Of a stretch of 64,000 nt of DNA, positions 18,201 to 26,080 are shown piece by piece. Source of the DNA: JACQFV01 sp964593585 (GTDB lineage: Bacteria; Zixibacteria; MSB-5A5; WJJR01). The notes under the pieces are model-generated. The model did no database searches and was not told where the DNA came from. It saw only the letters and a program-made list of their open reading frames with translations. A program made the translations under genes and the position numbers. The DNA is taken from positions 1 through 64,000 of the forward strand of contig CAZQIZ010000004.1 in assembly GCA_964593585.1 (NCBI GenBank). Direction: 5' to 3'. Every line of letters begins with the position of its first letter. Positions within the stretch are counted from its first letter, which is position 1.

Positions 18201-18491
18201 AAAACTGGCGGCGCCGGTCGCTTTGCGCGCGAGAATGGCAAAGCCGCCGGCGGGGATGACAAGCAAGGTGTCAAGGGTGATGATCGACCCGCCATCGAGC
18301 AATCGGTATCCCTGCAGCGAAACGTCGGCTCCGGTGTCGGGCCAATTGAGGATTTCGATCCACTCGAGTGTGGTGGCCGAACCGGGCTCGTTGGCAAGGG
18401 CCTCGTTCAGGATCAACTCGGCGCGGGCCGGCATTGCCATCCCGAGGATCACACCGACCGCAAGGAGCAATGGAAGCATCCTGCGAAGCAT
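15225..18491 (-). CDS. Large exported lamin-tail-domain repeat protein with FlgD-like C-terminus
   Basis: 1088 residues. Signal peptide (MLPLLLAVGVILGMAMPARA), then four modules starting near residues 25, 297, 569 and 834. Each begins with a lamin-tail domain (LVISEYLANPEAGGPEEWVE, LLIISEYMAAPAAGLSGDWI, LVIAEYLADPASPGPGEWVE) and ends with GATPGAPNSV or a close variant; the first three are followed by a CARDB-like Ig domain (TVRVAVRIRNVGFGDVAGG). The last 85 residues (VSPNPIFRAAGQTANIVYRI, GTIAWDGTGDDGADLRPGPY) are a FlgD-like sandwich as used in FCB sorting tails. Repeats are diverged, so the gene is old, not a recent duplication. It lies between two barrel genes with a 4-nt gap and a 4-bp overlap. 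Bacterial lamin-tail proteins are often surface-bound and linked to nucleases; role here unknown. Confidence 0.9.
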   Translation of the reverse strand: MLRRMLPLLLAVGVILGMAMPARAELILNEALANEPGSATTLEWIEILNWPDTGADVSLQGYRLLDGGSIITLDTLLVIPAGGFAILARKATGAASFETRWGDSSGVWGDAPGESFPLITVGQMSLRNAGDTVRLVSPTGDTSLILWTSDAGDGRSIERIRPGDNDAPSNFAPCVAPSGSTPGSPNSVLPPRGDLAIDTVVTGPLLPTPDDTVRVAVRIRNVGFGDVAGGTLSLRREGSAAGVIVAQPYPAIPETGELTLVLDWPNPPPGISQITAWLNEDADSANNARTVPVSVRFDRPYLVISEYLANPEAGGPEEWVEIANVSDWGIRLEGMRVGDSLNSEPIPAAAGSIPAGGFHVLAENAAAFRAHYPDFTGALTGIPGWRALNNTGDGIRLVGPSGEIIDSLSFRLTYPGNRSVERVELTSSYSAPGDWTVSEAPLGATPGAPNSVARGETGSLMFDSVWIEPPVRRWGDSLTLAAALRNHRFGPASGFVLTVLRELDFANPGAQREPIAEIAIAEMDEGQSAILALPWIDAPIGLQRLQFSLRDAQGVEVDSATAVITVLCPPSLLIISEYMAAPAAGLSGDWIELYNASTVPIDLRGVQIGDSTGLSSLPPTASTLEPGAFVVLAQDEDQFRATYQQFAGEVLTVPAWRTLGDGGDRIRLVGAGTEIIDSLTYAALPQDWRSLERRRLLPVPADRRDWGYSIDLWGATPGRPNSIARYDNDLALTGFGLDATGVFWPSAITGGLEIANEGFATVEQAEISIVDGITDTEVWRTALPSLAPESTVVVSFEFGPLPPGLYNLHAAVTHDEFGDNNSATRSMQVGHAFPGLVIAEYLADPASPGPGEWVELYNASDMMLALRGCGLGDSVAYAPLPISVPYVLAPGDYIVLCRERNAFLAWYPGFIGNLIEVRNWRELNNDGDKIRLRGVLGEIIDSLTYAEGAGDNRSWERISLSPTFATRADWTASVAVVGATPGAPNSVDAAAAGPLDVAVSPNPIFRAAGQTANIVYRIDIGERLTLKIFDRDGHTVRTIVDDAPSASGTIAWDGTGDDGADLRPGPYILLARSEPAGSTKKLVVVLAP

Positions 18492-18495
18492 GCTA

Positions 18496-20136
18496 TTACC
18501 TTAATGCAAGCCGCAGCCGCAATTCAACCGGATCATTGGCATTCGGGGCCTCATATTTCTTCCAGACCAGCGCCGCTTCGAACTTCAGGCCAGCCGCCGG
18601 AATGACCGTTTCGGTGAAATAGAAGCACCAGTATCCGTCGCCGGGTTGATCCAGATCGGGATCGGTCCAGCGGATGGCCGGCGCCAGACGCACAAGCCGT
18701 CTGATCCGCCACTCCAGACCGGCGCCGGCGCGGACAAACGGCGCTTCGTGACTGTAATGGCGGCCATACTCGGCGCGCAGATTGAGGCGCCGTCGTTCCG
18801 TCCCCCACCAGAGATAGTTGCCCAGCGAATAGGTTTCGCTTTCGTCCTCGTCGATGCGGGCACGGATGAAGGGCGTCAGCCGCAGATTGTCGCGTTGGAC
18901 CTCGGCACGGAACACGCCGTCGTGTTCCAGTTTTTCGCCGGGCGCCTCGCGGTGGGTCATCCAGTCCCAGCGCAGGCGCACGGTCGGTGCCACATCCAGC
19001 CGGGTGGAGAAGTCGAAGCCGCGCTCGCCAGCGGTGCGGGAAGAGAAGGCACGATTGCGCGATTCGAGCCCGACCACACGTGTGTCACTGTTTCCCGGCC
19101 CGCCTCCGAGCGGATTGGTAAAGCCATCACCATAGGACCAGAGCCGGGCATGGAAGCGGCCGCGTTGGAGCGGCCAAAGCAGTTCGACCGCCTTGGCGGA
19201 GACACCACGGTTGTTAATGGCGAATTCGGCGAGCAACTGCCGCGGGCCATGCCACAGGCGTGCGTGAGCGCCATAGACGTTCTCGACATGAGCGGAGGAT
19301 AGCACGAATCCCTCAGCTTCGGGTTCCTCGATGCCGTTGACACTGCTGGCCCAGTTGAGGCCGACATCCATCGACTTCCGGGACCACCGCAGTTGCGTCC
19401 CGCCCGACCATTCAGTCAGACTATCGCTCTCGAGAAAACTGAGAAATCCGTCTCCCCTCACGGAAGGGGCCAGCGCGATGCTTGCGGCGATTCCATCGTG
19501 CCGCCCAAGCGTAGGTTGCCAGAAGGAGCCGGAGCGGTCGACGGAGCGCACTATCCGCGAGCGGCGTCCGACCACCAACCCTCTCCCCCAGCGCGGTTCG
19601 AGGTTGCCCAGTTGCATCGTGACCCGGCGTGTCTGCCAGATGAGGGTGCGCCGTCGCCAGCGACCGCCCTCGTCGCGGTCATACTCCCAGTCGAACAGGC
19701 CACGGAATGCGCCGCTCTGCCAGCGGACCACCGTGTACCCATCGCAGCCAGCGGGTTCGTTCAAATCGGCATTGATCCCGCAGCGCCACGAGGTCAGAAG
19801 CGGCAGGTCGACACGTTCGGTGACGGCGGCGGGCCGGGGTTGAGTGATCGGCTGAGATGAATCGGCGGCCAGGTAACCGGCATCGGAACCGGGGAGCGCC
19901 TCCCAGTCGGAGGGAGGGTTTGTCAACGTGTCGGTGCCGCCGCGGACCAGTTCCAGAAGGTCGAGGAAGTCATCGAAGCTAATCTCGCCTTGGTCGAGCG
20001 CTTCCCAGAGATCCTCCTCGGACTCGTAAGGGCGGATATCGGGTTGTTGGGCGGCGGCGGATGGGGCGAGGACGGATAGGGCCAATACGACCAAGAGGGC
20101 AAGTTGGACCGATGCGACGAAGCGTTCAGAGGCCAT
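18496..20136 (-). CDS. Predicted outer-membrane beta-barrel protein with N-terminal helical (possibly HhH-like) region
   Basis: 546 residues from the ATG at 20136. Signal peptide (LALLVVLALSVLAPSAAAQQ) followed by a short helical acidic stretch (YESEEDLWEALDQGEISFDD, FLDLLELVRGG) and DWEALPGSDAGYLA, which looks like a decayed helix-hairpin-helix as found in some FCB outer-membrane proteins. From about residue 130 it is beta-strand rich with Arg/Trp/Gly patterns (RRTLIWQTRRVTMQLGNLEP, WGRGLVVGRRSRIVRSVDRS, LEWRIRRLVRLAPAIRWTD) like a large barrel. The protein ends LRLRLALR. The start overlaps the activator gene by 11 bp, and the lamin-tail gene follows after 4 bp. Function unknown. Confidence 0.75.
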   Translation of the reverse strand: MASERFVASVQLALLVVLALSVLAPSAAAQQPDIRPYESEEDLWEALDQGEISFDDFLDLLELVRGGTDTLTNPPSDWEALPGSDAGYLAADSSQPITQPRPAAVTERVDLPLLTSWRCGINADLNEPAGCDGYTVVRWQSGAFRGLFDWEYDRDEGGRWRRRTLIWQTRRVTMQLGNLEPRWGRGLVVGRRSRIVRSVDRSGSFWQPTLGRHDGIAASIALAPSVRGDGFLSFLESDSLTEWSGGTQLRWSRKSMDVGLNWASSVNGIEEPEAEGFVLSSAHVENVYGAHARLWHGPRQLLAEFAINNRGVSAKAVELLWPLQRGRFHARLWSYGDGFTNPLGGGPGNSDTRVVGLESRNRAFSSRTAGERGFDFSTRLDVAPTVRLRWDWMTHREAPGEKLEHDGVFRAEVQRDNLRLTPFIRARIDEDESETYSLGNYLWWGTERRRLNLRAEYGRHYSHEAPFVRAGAGLEWRIRRLVRLAPAIRWTDPDLDQPGDGYWCFYFTETVIPAAGLKFEAALVWKKYEAPNANDPVELRLRLALR

Positions 20137-21577
20137 ACTCGCGAATTTTGCGGTAGAGTGTACGTTCGCCGATGCCGAGCAGACGGGCCGCCTGCGAGCG
20201 GTTGCCGCGGGTTTGCTGGAGGGCCAGCGCGATGCGTTCGCGTTCCACCTCGCGCATCGAGGCGAAACGGTCCCCGCCGCCGACGGCGTGGTCGGTGTCG
20301 GCGAGTCGGTCGACACGACGCTTGAGATAATCCAGGTCGCGTTTCAACTCGGAGAGCGCGGCGAAGATCATCTCGCGTTCGACATTCTCCGCGCGCCGTC
20401 CGGTGGCCACCGGGAGGTTGACGCCGGGGCGGACGTTTTCCAGCAGCTCGCCGACCCGCTCGGTGTCGAGCGTCAGGCCGGGAAAGCGCACACCGGCACG
20501 CTCGACAAAGTTGCGCAGTTCGCGGATGTTGCCCGGCCAGTCGTAGTCGACCAGCCGCGCCAGCGCGGGTTCGTCGAGGAATCCGGTCAACGCGCCGCCG
20601 GCCTGGCCGCGATGATGAGCCAGGAGCGCCGGAACGTCGGCGCGGCGTTCGCGCAACGGCGCCAGCGGCAACTGCACCACCGCCAGACGGAAATACAGAT
20701 CGCGGCGGAAGTGTCCGTCGCCGACGGCGCTTTGCAGGTGACGGTTGGTGGCGGCAACGATACGGAAATCGACCGGCAACGCCCGGGTCGCGCCGATCGG
20801 GCGCACCTGACGTTCCTCGAGCACACGCAGAAGACGCGCCTGCACCGCCGGGCTGGTCTCGCCGATTTCATCGAGGAAGATCGTGCCTCCTTCGACCGCT
20901 TCGAAGATGCCCTTCTTGCGGCCGAAGGCATCGGTGAACGCCCCCTTCTCGTGGCCGAAGAGTTCGCTTTCAAGCAGTGTCTCGGGGAAGGCCGAGCAAT
21001 TGAGGGCCAGGAAGGGTTTCGCGGCACGGGCGCTGTTGCGATGCACGGCGCGCGCGGCCAGTTCCTTGCCGGTGCCGGATTCGCCTTCGATGAGCACGGT
21101 CGCATCCGACTGCGCCGCGGCCAACAACAGATTCGAGGCGGCGCGTGCCTCGGGCGAAAGCCCCACCCAACCGCAACGCGCCACCTGGTCGCGCTCCGAC
21201 CAGAGGGTGGTCAACCGCGCCCGCAGTTGGGCGATCTCCTGGTCGCGCGGCAGCACATTGGCGCCCCACCGCGCGGACAGTTCACGCCACGTTGTCGGCT
21301 CATTCCAGCCACTCTGATCGATATCTTCGACCAACAACATGTCGGCCATCGGCGCGCGATGACGAACCTTTGCTGCCAATTGCTCGGCGGTCAGACCGGT
21401 GTTGGCGAGATCGAGGAGGATGATTTCCGGAGAATGATCGGCCAGACGACGTAGCGCCGTCATCAGGCCATCGAAGGCGGTGTGCGATCCACCAAAGGGT
21501 TCGATCGCCTTCCGCCAATGCTCGGCCAAGCGGGGATCGGCGGTGATCGTGCAGATTTGACGTGCCTGCCTTGCCAT
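20126..21577 (-). CDS. Sigma-54-dependent activator (NtrC-type) with degenerate receiver and GAFTDA loop
   Basis: 483 residues. Residues 5-120 form a receiver-like fold: the phosphoacceptor-position Asp56 is present (EIILLDLA) but the N-terminal acidic pair and the conserved Lys are not (ITADPRL; ANVLPRDQ), so phosphorylation is doubtful. AAA+ domain: Walker A GESGTGKE (165-172), Walker B GTIFLDEIGE (231-240), the loop that contacts sigma-54 reads GAFTDA (212-217) instead of GAFTGA. A Fis-type HTH ends the protein (TRGNRSQAARLLGIGERTLY). ATG at 21577 has GAGGG upstream and lies just downstream of a good promoter. It heads the barrel/lamin-tail operon, which is its likely target or partner set. 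Confidence 0.93.
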   Translation of the reverse strand: MARQARQICTITADPRLAEHWRKAIEPFGGSHTAFDGLMTALRRLADHSPEIILLDLANTGLTAEQLAAKVRHRAPMADMLLVEDIDQSGWNEPTTWRELSARWGANVLPRDQEIAQLRARLTTLWSERDQVARCGWVGLSPEARAASNLLLAAAQSDATVLIEGESGTGKELAARAVHRNSARAAKPFLALNCSAFPETLLESELFGHEKGAFTDAFGRKKGIFEAVEGGTIFLDEIGETSPAVQARLLRVLEERQVRPIGATRALPVDFRIVAATNRHLQSAVGDGHFRRDLYFRLAVVQLPLAPLRERRADVPALLAHHRGQAGGALTGFLDEPALARLVDYDWPGNIRELRNFVERAGVRFPGLTLDTERVGELLENVRPGVNLPVATGRRAENVEREMIFAALSELKRDLDYLKRRVDRLADTDHAVGGGDRFASMREVERERIALALQQTRGNRSQAARLLGIGERTLYRKIREYGL

Positions 21578-21589
21578 ATGAGCCCTCGA

Positions 21590-21627
21590 TTTCTGCCATA
21601 ATAGCAGAGATCTGGCCAGAATGGCAA
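21590..21627 (-). promoter_or_regulatory. Sigma-70-type promoter with palindromic operator in the spacer
   Basis: On the minus strand: -35 TTGCCA (21627-21622), 18-bp spacer, -10 TATTAT (21603-21598), with transcription expected to begin near 21590, 13 bases before the activator ATG. The spacer contains a perfect 10-bp palindrome TCTGGCCAGA (21611-21620), well placed for a repressor or for autoregulation by the activator's HTH. Short leader fits the start chosen. Confidence 0.6.
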
Positions 21628-21651
21628 GCACCCGGATTGTTATGCGGACGG

Positions 21652-23844
21652 TCAGCGACGACGTGATCGTCGCCTATGGCGGCGCGCTGCGCCGGCTTTG
21701 GGCTTTCGGGGTGATTCCTCGGCGACCAACTCCAGGTCGATCTCACGACGTTCGGCATCGGTGCGGATCAGGCGCACGCGAACGCTTTCGCCGAGACGGA
21801 AGGTCCGTCCGCGTCGGCGTCCCCGCACCTGCCAGCGTTCACGATCCCAGACATAGAAGTCATCGTCGATGCCGGAAAACCGGACCAGCCCATCGGCGCC
21901 GATCCCATCCAGCGAGACAAACATGCCGAACTCGAGGAATCCGGAGACCTTGCCGGTGTATTCGTCGCCCAGGTGCTGCGAGAGGTATTCCAGTTGCTTG
22001 ATGCGGACCGATTCGCGCTCGGCTTCCTCTGCCTGCCGCTCACGGTCGGAGGTTTGCCGACCGATGGCCGGCAGCGCGGCGCGCATTTTGTTCTGTTGCG
22101 CCACCTTCCAGGTGTTGGACTCGAGTTTCTTGATATGCCGGTGGATCCACAGATCGGGGTAGCGGCGAATCGGCGAGGTGAAGTGCGTGTAGTGCGGGAA
22201 CGCCAATCCAAAGTGCCCGACGTTGTCGGGTTGGTAGACCGCCTTCATCAGCGAGCGCAACAGGATCTGGTGGATCATGTCCTTGCGCGGGTCCTCGCGG
22301 ATCTGCTCGAGAAACTGCGCGAGTTTTTTCGGCGTGACGCCCCCTTCGGCGGAAAAGCGGAAGCCCAGGTGCTCGGCGAATCCGGCGAACTCCTCCATCT
22401 TTTCCGGGGCCGGCGGCGCATGGACGCGGTAGAGGCAGGGGAGGTTTTTGCGCAGAAAGCGGTGGGCGGCGCACTGGTTGGCCACCAGCATGAATTCCTC
22501 GATCAACTGGTGTGATTCATCCGAGTGCCGCAGCCGGATGTCCACCGGGTGGCCGTCTGCGTCGAGTATCACCTTCGCTTCCGGGACATCGAGATCAAGA
22601 CTGCCGTTGGCGAACCGCCGCCGTCGCAGCAGGCGCGCGAGCGCCCGCATCATGTCGAGCGTGTCGGCCAGCGGCGCGATGACCCGTGTCTTCTCCCCGG
22701 TCGCGAAGTAGTTCATCACCATCTCGTAGCTCAACTTCGCGCGGGAGCGGATCACGCCCTCGACGAACCGGTACTTGGTCACCTCGCCGGTTTCGCTCAG
22801 GTCGATGATGCAGGAGAGCGTCAGCCGGTCGACCTTCGGCCGCAGACTGCACAGATCATTGGAGAGCCGTTCGGGGAGCATCGGGATGACGCGGTCGACC
22901 AGATAGACCGAGGTGCCGCGCTCGTAGGCCTCGCGATCGAGCGCGCCGCCTTCACGGACATAGTGGCTGACGTCGGCGATGTGCACACCCAGACGCCAGT
23001 GACGGCCGACGCGTTCGATTGAGACGGCGTCGTCGTGGTCCTTGGCATCGGCGGGATCGATGGTGAAGGTAATGGCGTCGCGAACGTCCGCGCGACCCTC
23101 CAGATCACCCGGACGGATCGATTCGGGAAACGCCTTGGCTTCCTGAAGTGCCTCGGCGGGGAAACGTCGCGGAAGATTGTAGGAACCGATAACTCGTTCG
23201 ATGTCGACACCCGGTTCATCGGGGAAGCCGAGCACCTCGACGATCTTCCCGGACGGGGAGGCATCGGGGGAGTCCCAGTCGGTGATTTGCACAATCACTT
23301 GCTGGCCGATCTGCGCCTTGCGGGTGTGGGCGGGCGGAACATGGATTTCGCGCAGCGGGTGCGGGGCATCGGGCACCACGTAGGAAAAGTGCCGCGACTT
23401 GTGGTAGATGCCGACGATCGGTTTGAGCGCCCGCGCGAGAATCTTGATGATGGCCCCTTCCTCAGCGGGCCCGTCTTTTTCCTGATGCAGACGCACCACC
23501 ACCCGGTCGCCGTCAAGCGCGGTGAGCCGTTCGCGCGGGCGGATAAAGATTTCGCGGCGCGGCGCCCCGGGGTCCTCGTCGGGCGGATCGAGACGCACGA
23601 AGAAGTGCTGCCCGCGACGCACCGCCACGGTGCCGATGATCAGGTTGAGCGGATCGGGCGGCGCCAGACGCCCGCGCTTGAGCGTTACCAGCCGTCCGGA
23701 CGAAAGCATCTGCTTGACCAGGCCGCGCAGTTTCGGGTAGTCGCGCTCAGGCAAATGCATCAAGTGCGACAGTTCGCGCAGCTTGACCGGCCGTCCGACG
23801 TCCTGGATCAGAAAGCGGAGAATGCTGTCGATTGTCAGGGTCAT
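21652..23844 (-). CDS. rnr: Ribonuclease R
   Basis: 730 residues. Processive 3'-5' exoribonuclease that degrades structured RNA. Layout: N-terminal winged-helix RNase B leader (SILRFLIQDVGRPVKLREL), cold-shock-like OB domains (residues 70-230; GTVAVRRGQHFFVRLD), the RNB catalytic domain with the metal Asp cluster DPADAKDHDDAVS and HIADVSHYVREG, RLSNDLCSLRP, ESHQLIEEFMLVAN and HFTSPIRRYPDLWIHR, then an S1 domain (YTGKVSGFLEFGMFVSLDG) and a basic C-terminal tail (RRHRRRSRRR) as in RNase R. ATG at 23844 is preferred (GGAG nine bases upstream) over an upstream frame start at 23868. Third gene after yhaM-like and mreB on the same strand. Confidence 0.96.
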   Translation of the reverse strand: MTLTIDSILRFLIQDVGRPVKLRELSHLMHLPERDYPKLRGLVKQMLSSGRLVTLKRGRLAPPDPLNLIIGTVAVRRGQHFFVRLDPPDEDPGAPRREIFIRPRERLTALDGDRVVVRLHQEKDGPAEEGAIIKILARALKPIVGIYHKSRHFSYVVPDAPHPLREIHVPPAHTRKAQIGQQVIVQITDWDSPDASPSGKIVEVLGFPDEPGVDIERVIGSYNLPRRFPAEALQEAKAFPESIRPGDLEGRADVRDAITFTIDPADAKDHDDAVSIERVGRHWRLGVHIADVSHYVREGGALDREAYERGTSVYLVDRVIPMLPERLSNDLCSLRPKVDRLTLSCIIDLSETGEVTKYRFVEGVIRSRAKLSYEMVMNYFATGEKTRVIAPLADTLDMMRALARLLRRRRFANGSLDLDVPEAKVILDADGHPVDIRLRHSDESHQLIEEFMLVANQCAAHRFLRKNLPCLYRVHAPPAPEKMEEFAGFAEHLGFRFSAEGGVTPKKLAQFLEQIREDPRKDMIHQILLRSLMKAVYQPDNVGHFGLAFPHYTHFTSPIRRYPDLWIHRHIKKLESNTWKVAQQNKMRAALPAIGRQTSDRERQAEEAERESVRIKQLEYLSQHLGDEYTGKVSGFLEFGMFVSLDGIGADGLVRFSGIDDDFYVWDRERWQVRGRRRGRTFRLGESVRVRLIRTDAERREIDLELVAEESPRKPKAGAARRHRRRSRRR

Positions 23845-23863
23845 GCGAAGGGCTCCAAAGGCA

Positions 23864-23887
23864 AACAAGGGGCTTACGCCCCCTGTT
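23864..23887 (-). terminator. Hairpin between mreB and rnr
   Basis: 10-bp stem with one G-T pair (AACAAGGGGC and GCCCCCTGTT, loop TTAC) in the 75-bp gap between mreB and rnr, followed on the minus strand by TTTGCC. May be a weak terminator or a stability element after mreB. Confidence 0.45.
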
Positions 23888-23919
23888 CACCATCATATCG
23901 AACGGACAGACACATCGGA

Positions 23920-24948
23920 TCAGTCGCGACGGCTCTTGATCAGCACCTTGCTGAACATCGGCATGTTTTCCAGGACCCGTCCGGTGCCGCGCACCACGCA
24001 GGTGAGCGGGTCATCGGCGACGTTGACCGGGAGATTGGTCTCCTGCCGGAGACGGCGGTCGAGACCGCGCAGAAGGGCGCCGCCGCCGGTGAGGATGATG
24101 CCGCGGTCGAGGATGTCGGAGGACAGTTCGGGTGGGGTGCGTTCGAGCGACTGACGGACCGCCTCGACGATGGCGTCGATCGGTTCCTCCAGCGCCTCGC
24201 GCACCTGCACCGACGAGATCTTCATTGTCTTGGGCACGCCGGCGATCAGGTCGCGCCCCTTGATCTCGATCGATTCCTCACGGTCCAGCGGCGCGGCCGA
24301 GCCGATCCGGATCTTGATTTCCTCGGCGGTTAGTTCGCCGATCAGGAGGTTGTAGTTCTTCTTCAGGTAGAGCACGATCGACTCGTTCATCTCGTCGCCG
24401 GCGATGCGGATCGACATGTTGTTAACGATCCCCGAAAGGGCGATGACGGCGATTTCGGACGTGCCGCCGCCGATGTCGATCACCATGTTGCCGGAGGGCT
24501 GGTCGACCGGCAGCCCGACGCCGATGGCGGCGGCCATCGGCTCCTGCAACAGGAAGACCTCGCGGGCGCCGGCGCTTTGGGCCGAATCGCGCACCGCGCG
24601 CTTTTCCACTTCGGTGATCCCCGACGGCACGGAGACCACCACCTTGGGTTTCATCAGGTAGCGGTGGCGGATCACCCGGCGGATGAAGTCCGAGAGCAAC
24701 TTCTCGGTGATCTCGAAGTCGGCGATCACGCCATCTTTGAGCGGACGCACCGCGCGAATTTCATCGGGGGTGCGTCCCAGCATCTCCTTGGCGGCCGAGC
24801 CGACGGCGAGGATGCGTCCACTGCTGACCTCGGTGGCCACCACCGAGGGTTCATTGAGCACGATGCCGACGCCGCGCACCCAGACCAGCGTGTTGGCGGT
24901 GCCGAGGTCGATGCCAATGTCGGAGGAAATCAGGTCGAAGAGTCCCAC
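23920..24948 (-). CDS. mreB: Rod-shape-determining actin homologue MreB
   Basis: 342 residues, normal MreB length. Cytosolic actin-like filament protein at the inner membrane that guides lateral cell-wall synthesis; implies a rod-shaped cell. Actin-fold motifs: phosphate 1 IGIDLGTANTLVWVRG, VVSVPSGITEVEKRAV, phosphate 2 MVIDIGGGTSEIAVIALSG, ITAGDEMNE-like IRIAGDEMNESIVLYLKKNY, and adenosine motif GIILTGGGALLRGLDRRL. Start is a GTG at 24948 with AGGATAGGGCA upstream. The usual mreC/mreD partners do not follow; instead it sits between a 3'-5' exonuclease gene and rnr. Confidence 0.97.
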   Translation of the reverse strand: MGLFDLISSDIGIDLGTANTLVWVRGVGIVLNEPSVVATEVSSGRILAVGSAAKEMLGRTPDEIRAVRPLKDGVIADFEITEKLLSDFIRRVIRHRYLMKPKVVVSVPSGITEVEKRAVRDSAQSAGAREVFLLQEPMAAAIGVGLPVDQPSGNMVIDIGGGTSEIAVIALSGIVNNMSIRIAGDEMNESIVLYLKKNYNLLIGELTAEEIKIRIGSAAPLDREESIEIKGRDLIAGVPKTMKISSVQVREALEEPIDAIVEAVRQSLERTPPELSSDILDRGIILTGGGALLRGLDRRLRQETNLPVNVADDPLTCVVRGTGRVLENMPMFSKVLIKSRRD

Positions 24949-24957
24949 TGCCCTATC

Positions 24958-25923
24958 CTATTCATCTGCGACGGCGGCCGTTCCCTGGTCCCGCCCGCCG
25001 AAGTACATGTGCCGTCCAATCAGATTGACAAACTCGCTCCACGGCCGGTCGCCGGTCTTTTCGGCGACGTGGCGCAGGGCGCCCATTTTCGAGTCGATCT
25101 CGTCGGCGTAGTAGAGAATGAACGCCTCGCGTGTCTGCGGCACCACCGGCGATCCGGTTTCCATCTGTCCCTGGTGCGAGATGATCAGGTGCCGCAGCAG
25201 TTGTTCGGTCCGTTCCGGAAATCCCTCGATCGCCCGCATGGCGCTGGTGACGCGGAAGTCGCCGGAGTTGATGTGCCCGACCAACCGGCCCTCATCGGAG
25301 TAGTCGATCATCGACCCGATGGCATACTGCTCGATCTTGCCGATGTCGTGCAACAGCGCGCCGCAGATCAGAAGATCGCGGTCCAGATCGGGATAGACCT
25401 GGCAGAGCAGCTCGACGATGCGCGCCATGTTCAGCGAGTGTTCGGCCAGGCCGCCGAGCGAATCATGGTGCCAGCGCTTGCCGCCGGCCGCCTGCAGATA
25501 GGCCGCGCGCGTGGCGCCGTCGCCGAACAGCGCCCCCAGCAACCGTGAAAGCCAGGGATCGGCGATCGACCCGATAAAGCGGTCCAGTTCCGCCGCCAGT
25601 GTTTCAGACGGGACCGGCGCGCGGGGGACGAAGGCCGATTTGTCAACTTGGTCGTCGGCCCCGGCGGGACGCATCCTTTCGATGCGAATCTGCGGACGAT
25701 CGCGGTAGGTCCCGACCAGACCGCGGACCTTGACGATATCGCCGGCGCGCAACTGGTCGAGCAGGGTTTCATATCCCTCCCACATGACCGCTTCCATGCG
25801 TCCCGAAGCGTCGCCGAGCTCCAGCGTGAGCCGTTCGCCGCCTTGGTGCTCGCGGCGCTCGAACTTGCGGAGCGCAAAGAAGTCTTCAACGCGGTCGCCG
25901 GGCGCAAGGTCGCGGATGGCCAT
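24958..25923 (-). CDS. YhaM-like 3'-5' exoribonuclease (OB + HD domains)
   Basis: 321 residues. An N-terminal OB-fold (residues 10-85, LTLELGDASGRMEAVMWEGY, GDIVKVRGLVGTYRDRPQIR) is joined to an HD domain with metal ligands in HHDSLGGLAEHSLNMARI and ALLHDIGKIEQY, and LRHLIISHQGQMETGSP. This layout is that of YhaM/CBF1-type 3'-5' exoribonucleases. ATG at 25923. Nine bp separate it from mreB, so expression is shared; together with rnr the operon pairs two RNA-degrading enzymes with the shape protein. Confidence 0.88.
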   Translation of the reverse strand: MAIRDLAPGDRVEDFFALRKFERREHQGGERLTLELGDASGRMEAVMWEGYETLLDQLRAGDIVKVRGLVGTYRDRPQIRIERMRPAGADDQVDKSAFVPRAPVPSETLAAELDRFIGSIADPWLSRLLGALFGDGATRAAYLQAAGGKRWHHDSLGGLAEHSLNMARIVELLCQVYPDLDRDLLICGALLHDIGKIEQYAIGSMIDYSDEGRLVGHINSGDFRVTSAMRAIEGFPERTEQLLRHLIISHQGQMETGSPVVPQTREAFILYYADEIDSKMGALRHVAEKTGDRPWSEFVNLIGRHMYFGGRDQGTAAVADE

Positions 25924-25971
25924 CTTCCCCTCTTAAACTCGCTGGACCCCAATGGGTTCCGTAAACGGCGC

Positions 25972-26000
25972 AAAATCCCTTCCCCCGGCGGTAAAGTCAA
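25972..26000 (-). promoter_or_regulatory. Putative promoter of the yhaM-like/mreB/rnr operon
   Basis: On the minus strand a TTGACT -35 (26000-25995) and, after 17 bp, GATTTT as a weak -10 (25977-25972), about 50 bp upstream of the ATG at 25923. The -35 context CTTGACTTTAC is shared with the candidate promoter before the phosphofructokinase gene. Confidence 0.35.
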
Positions 26001-26080
26001 GCAGAAAGCCCGTAAGTGCCGTTTGTGGCGCAGACTTATGAACTGTCGGTATCAGAAGGCGGGGTCTATATTCACGCCGC

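Noticed and set aside
20213..21454. 413-codon frame antisense to the sigma-54 activator
   Set aside because: Mirror frame; no motif.
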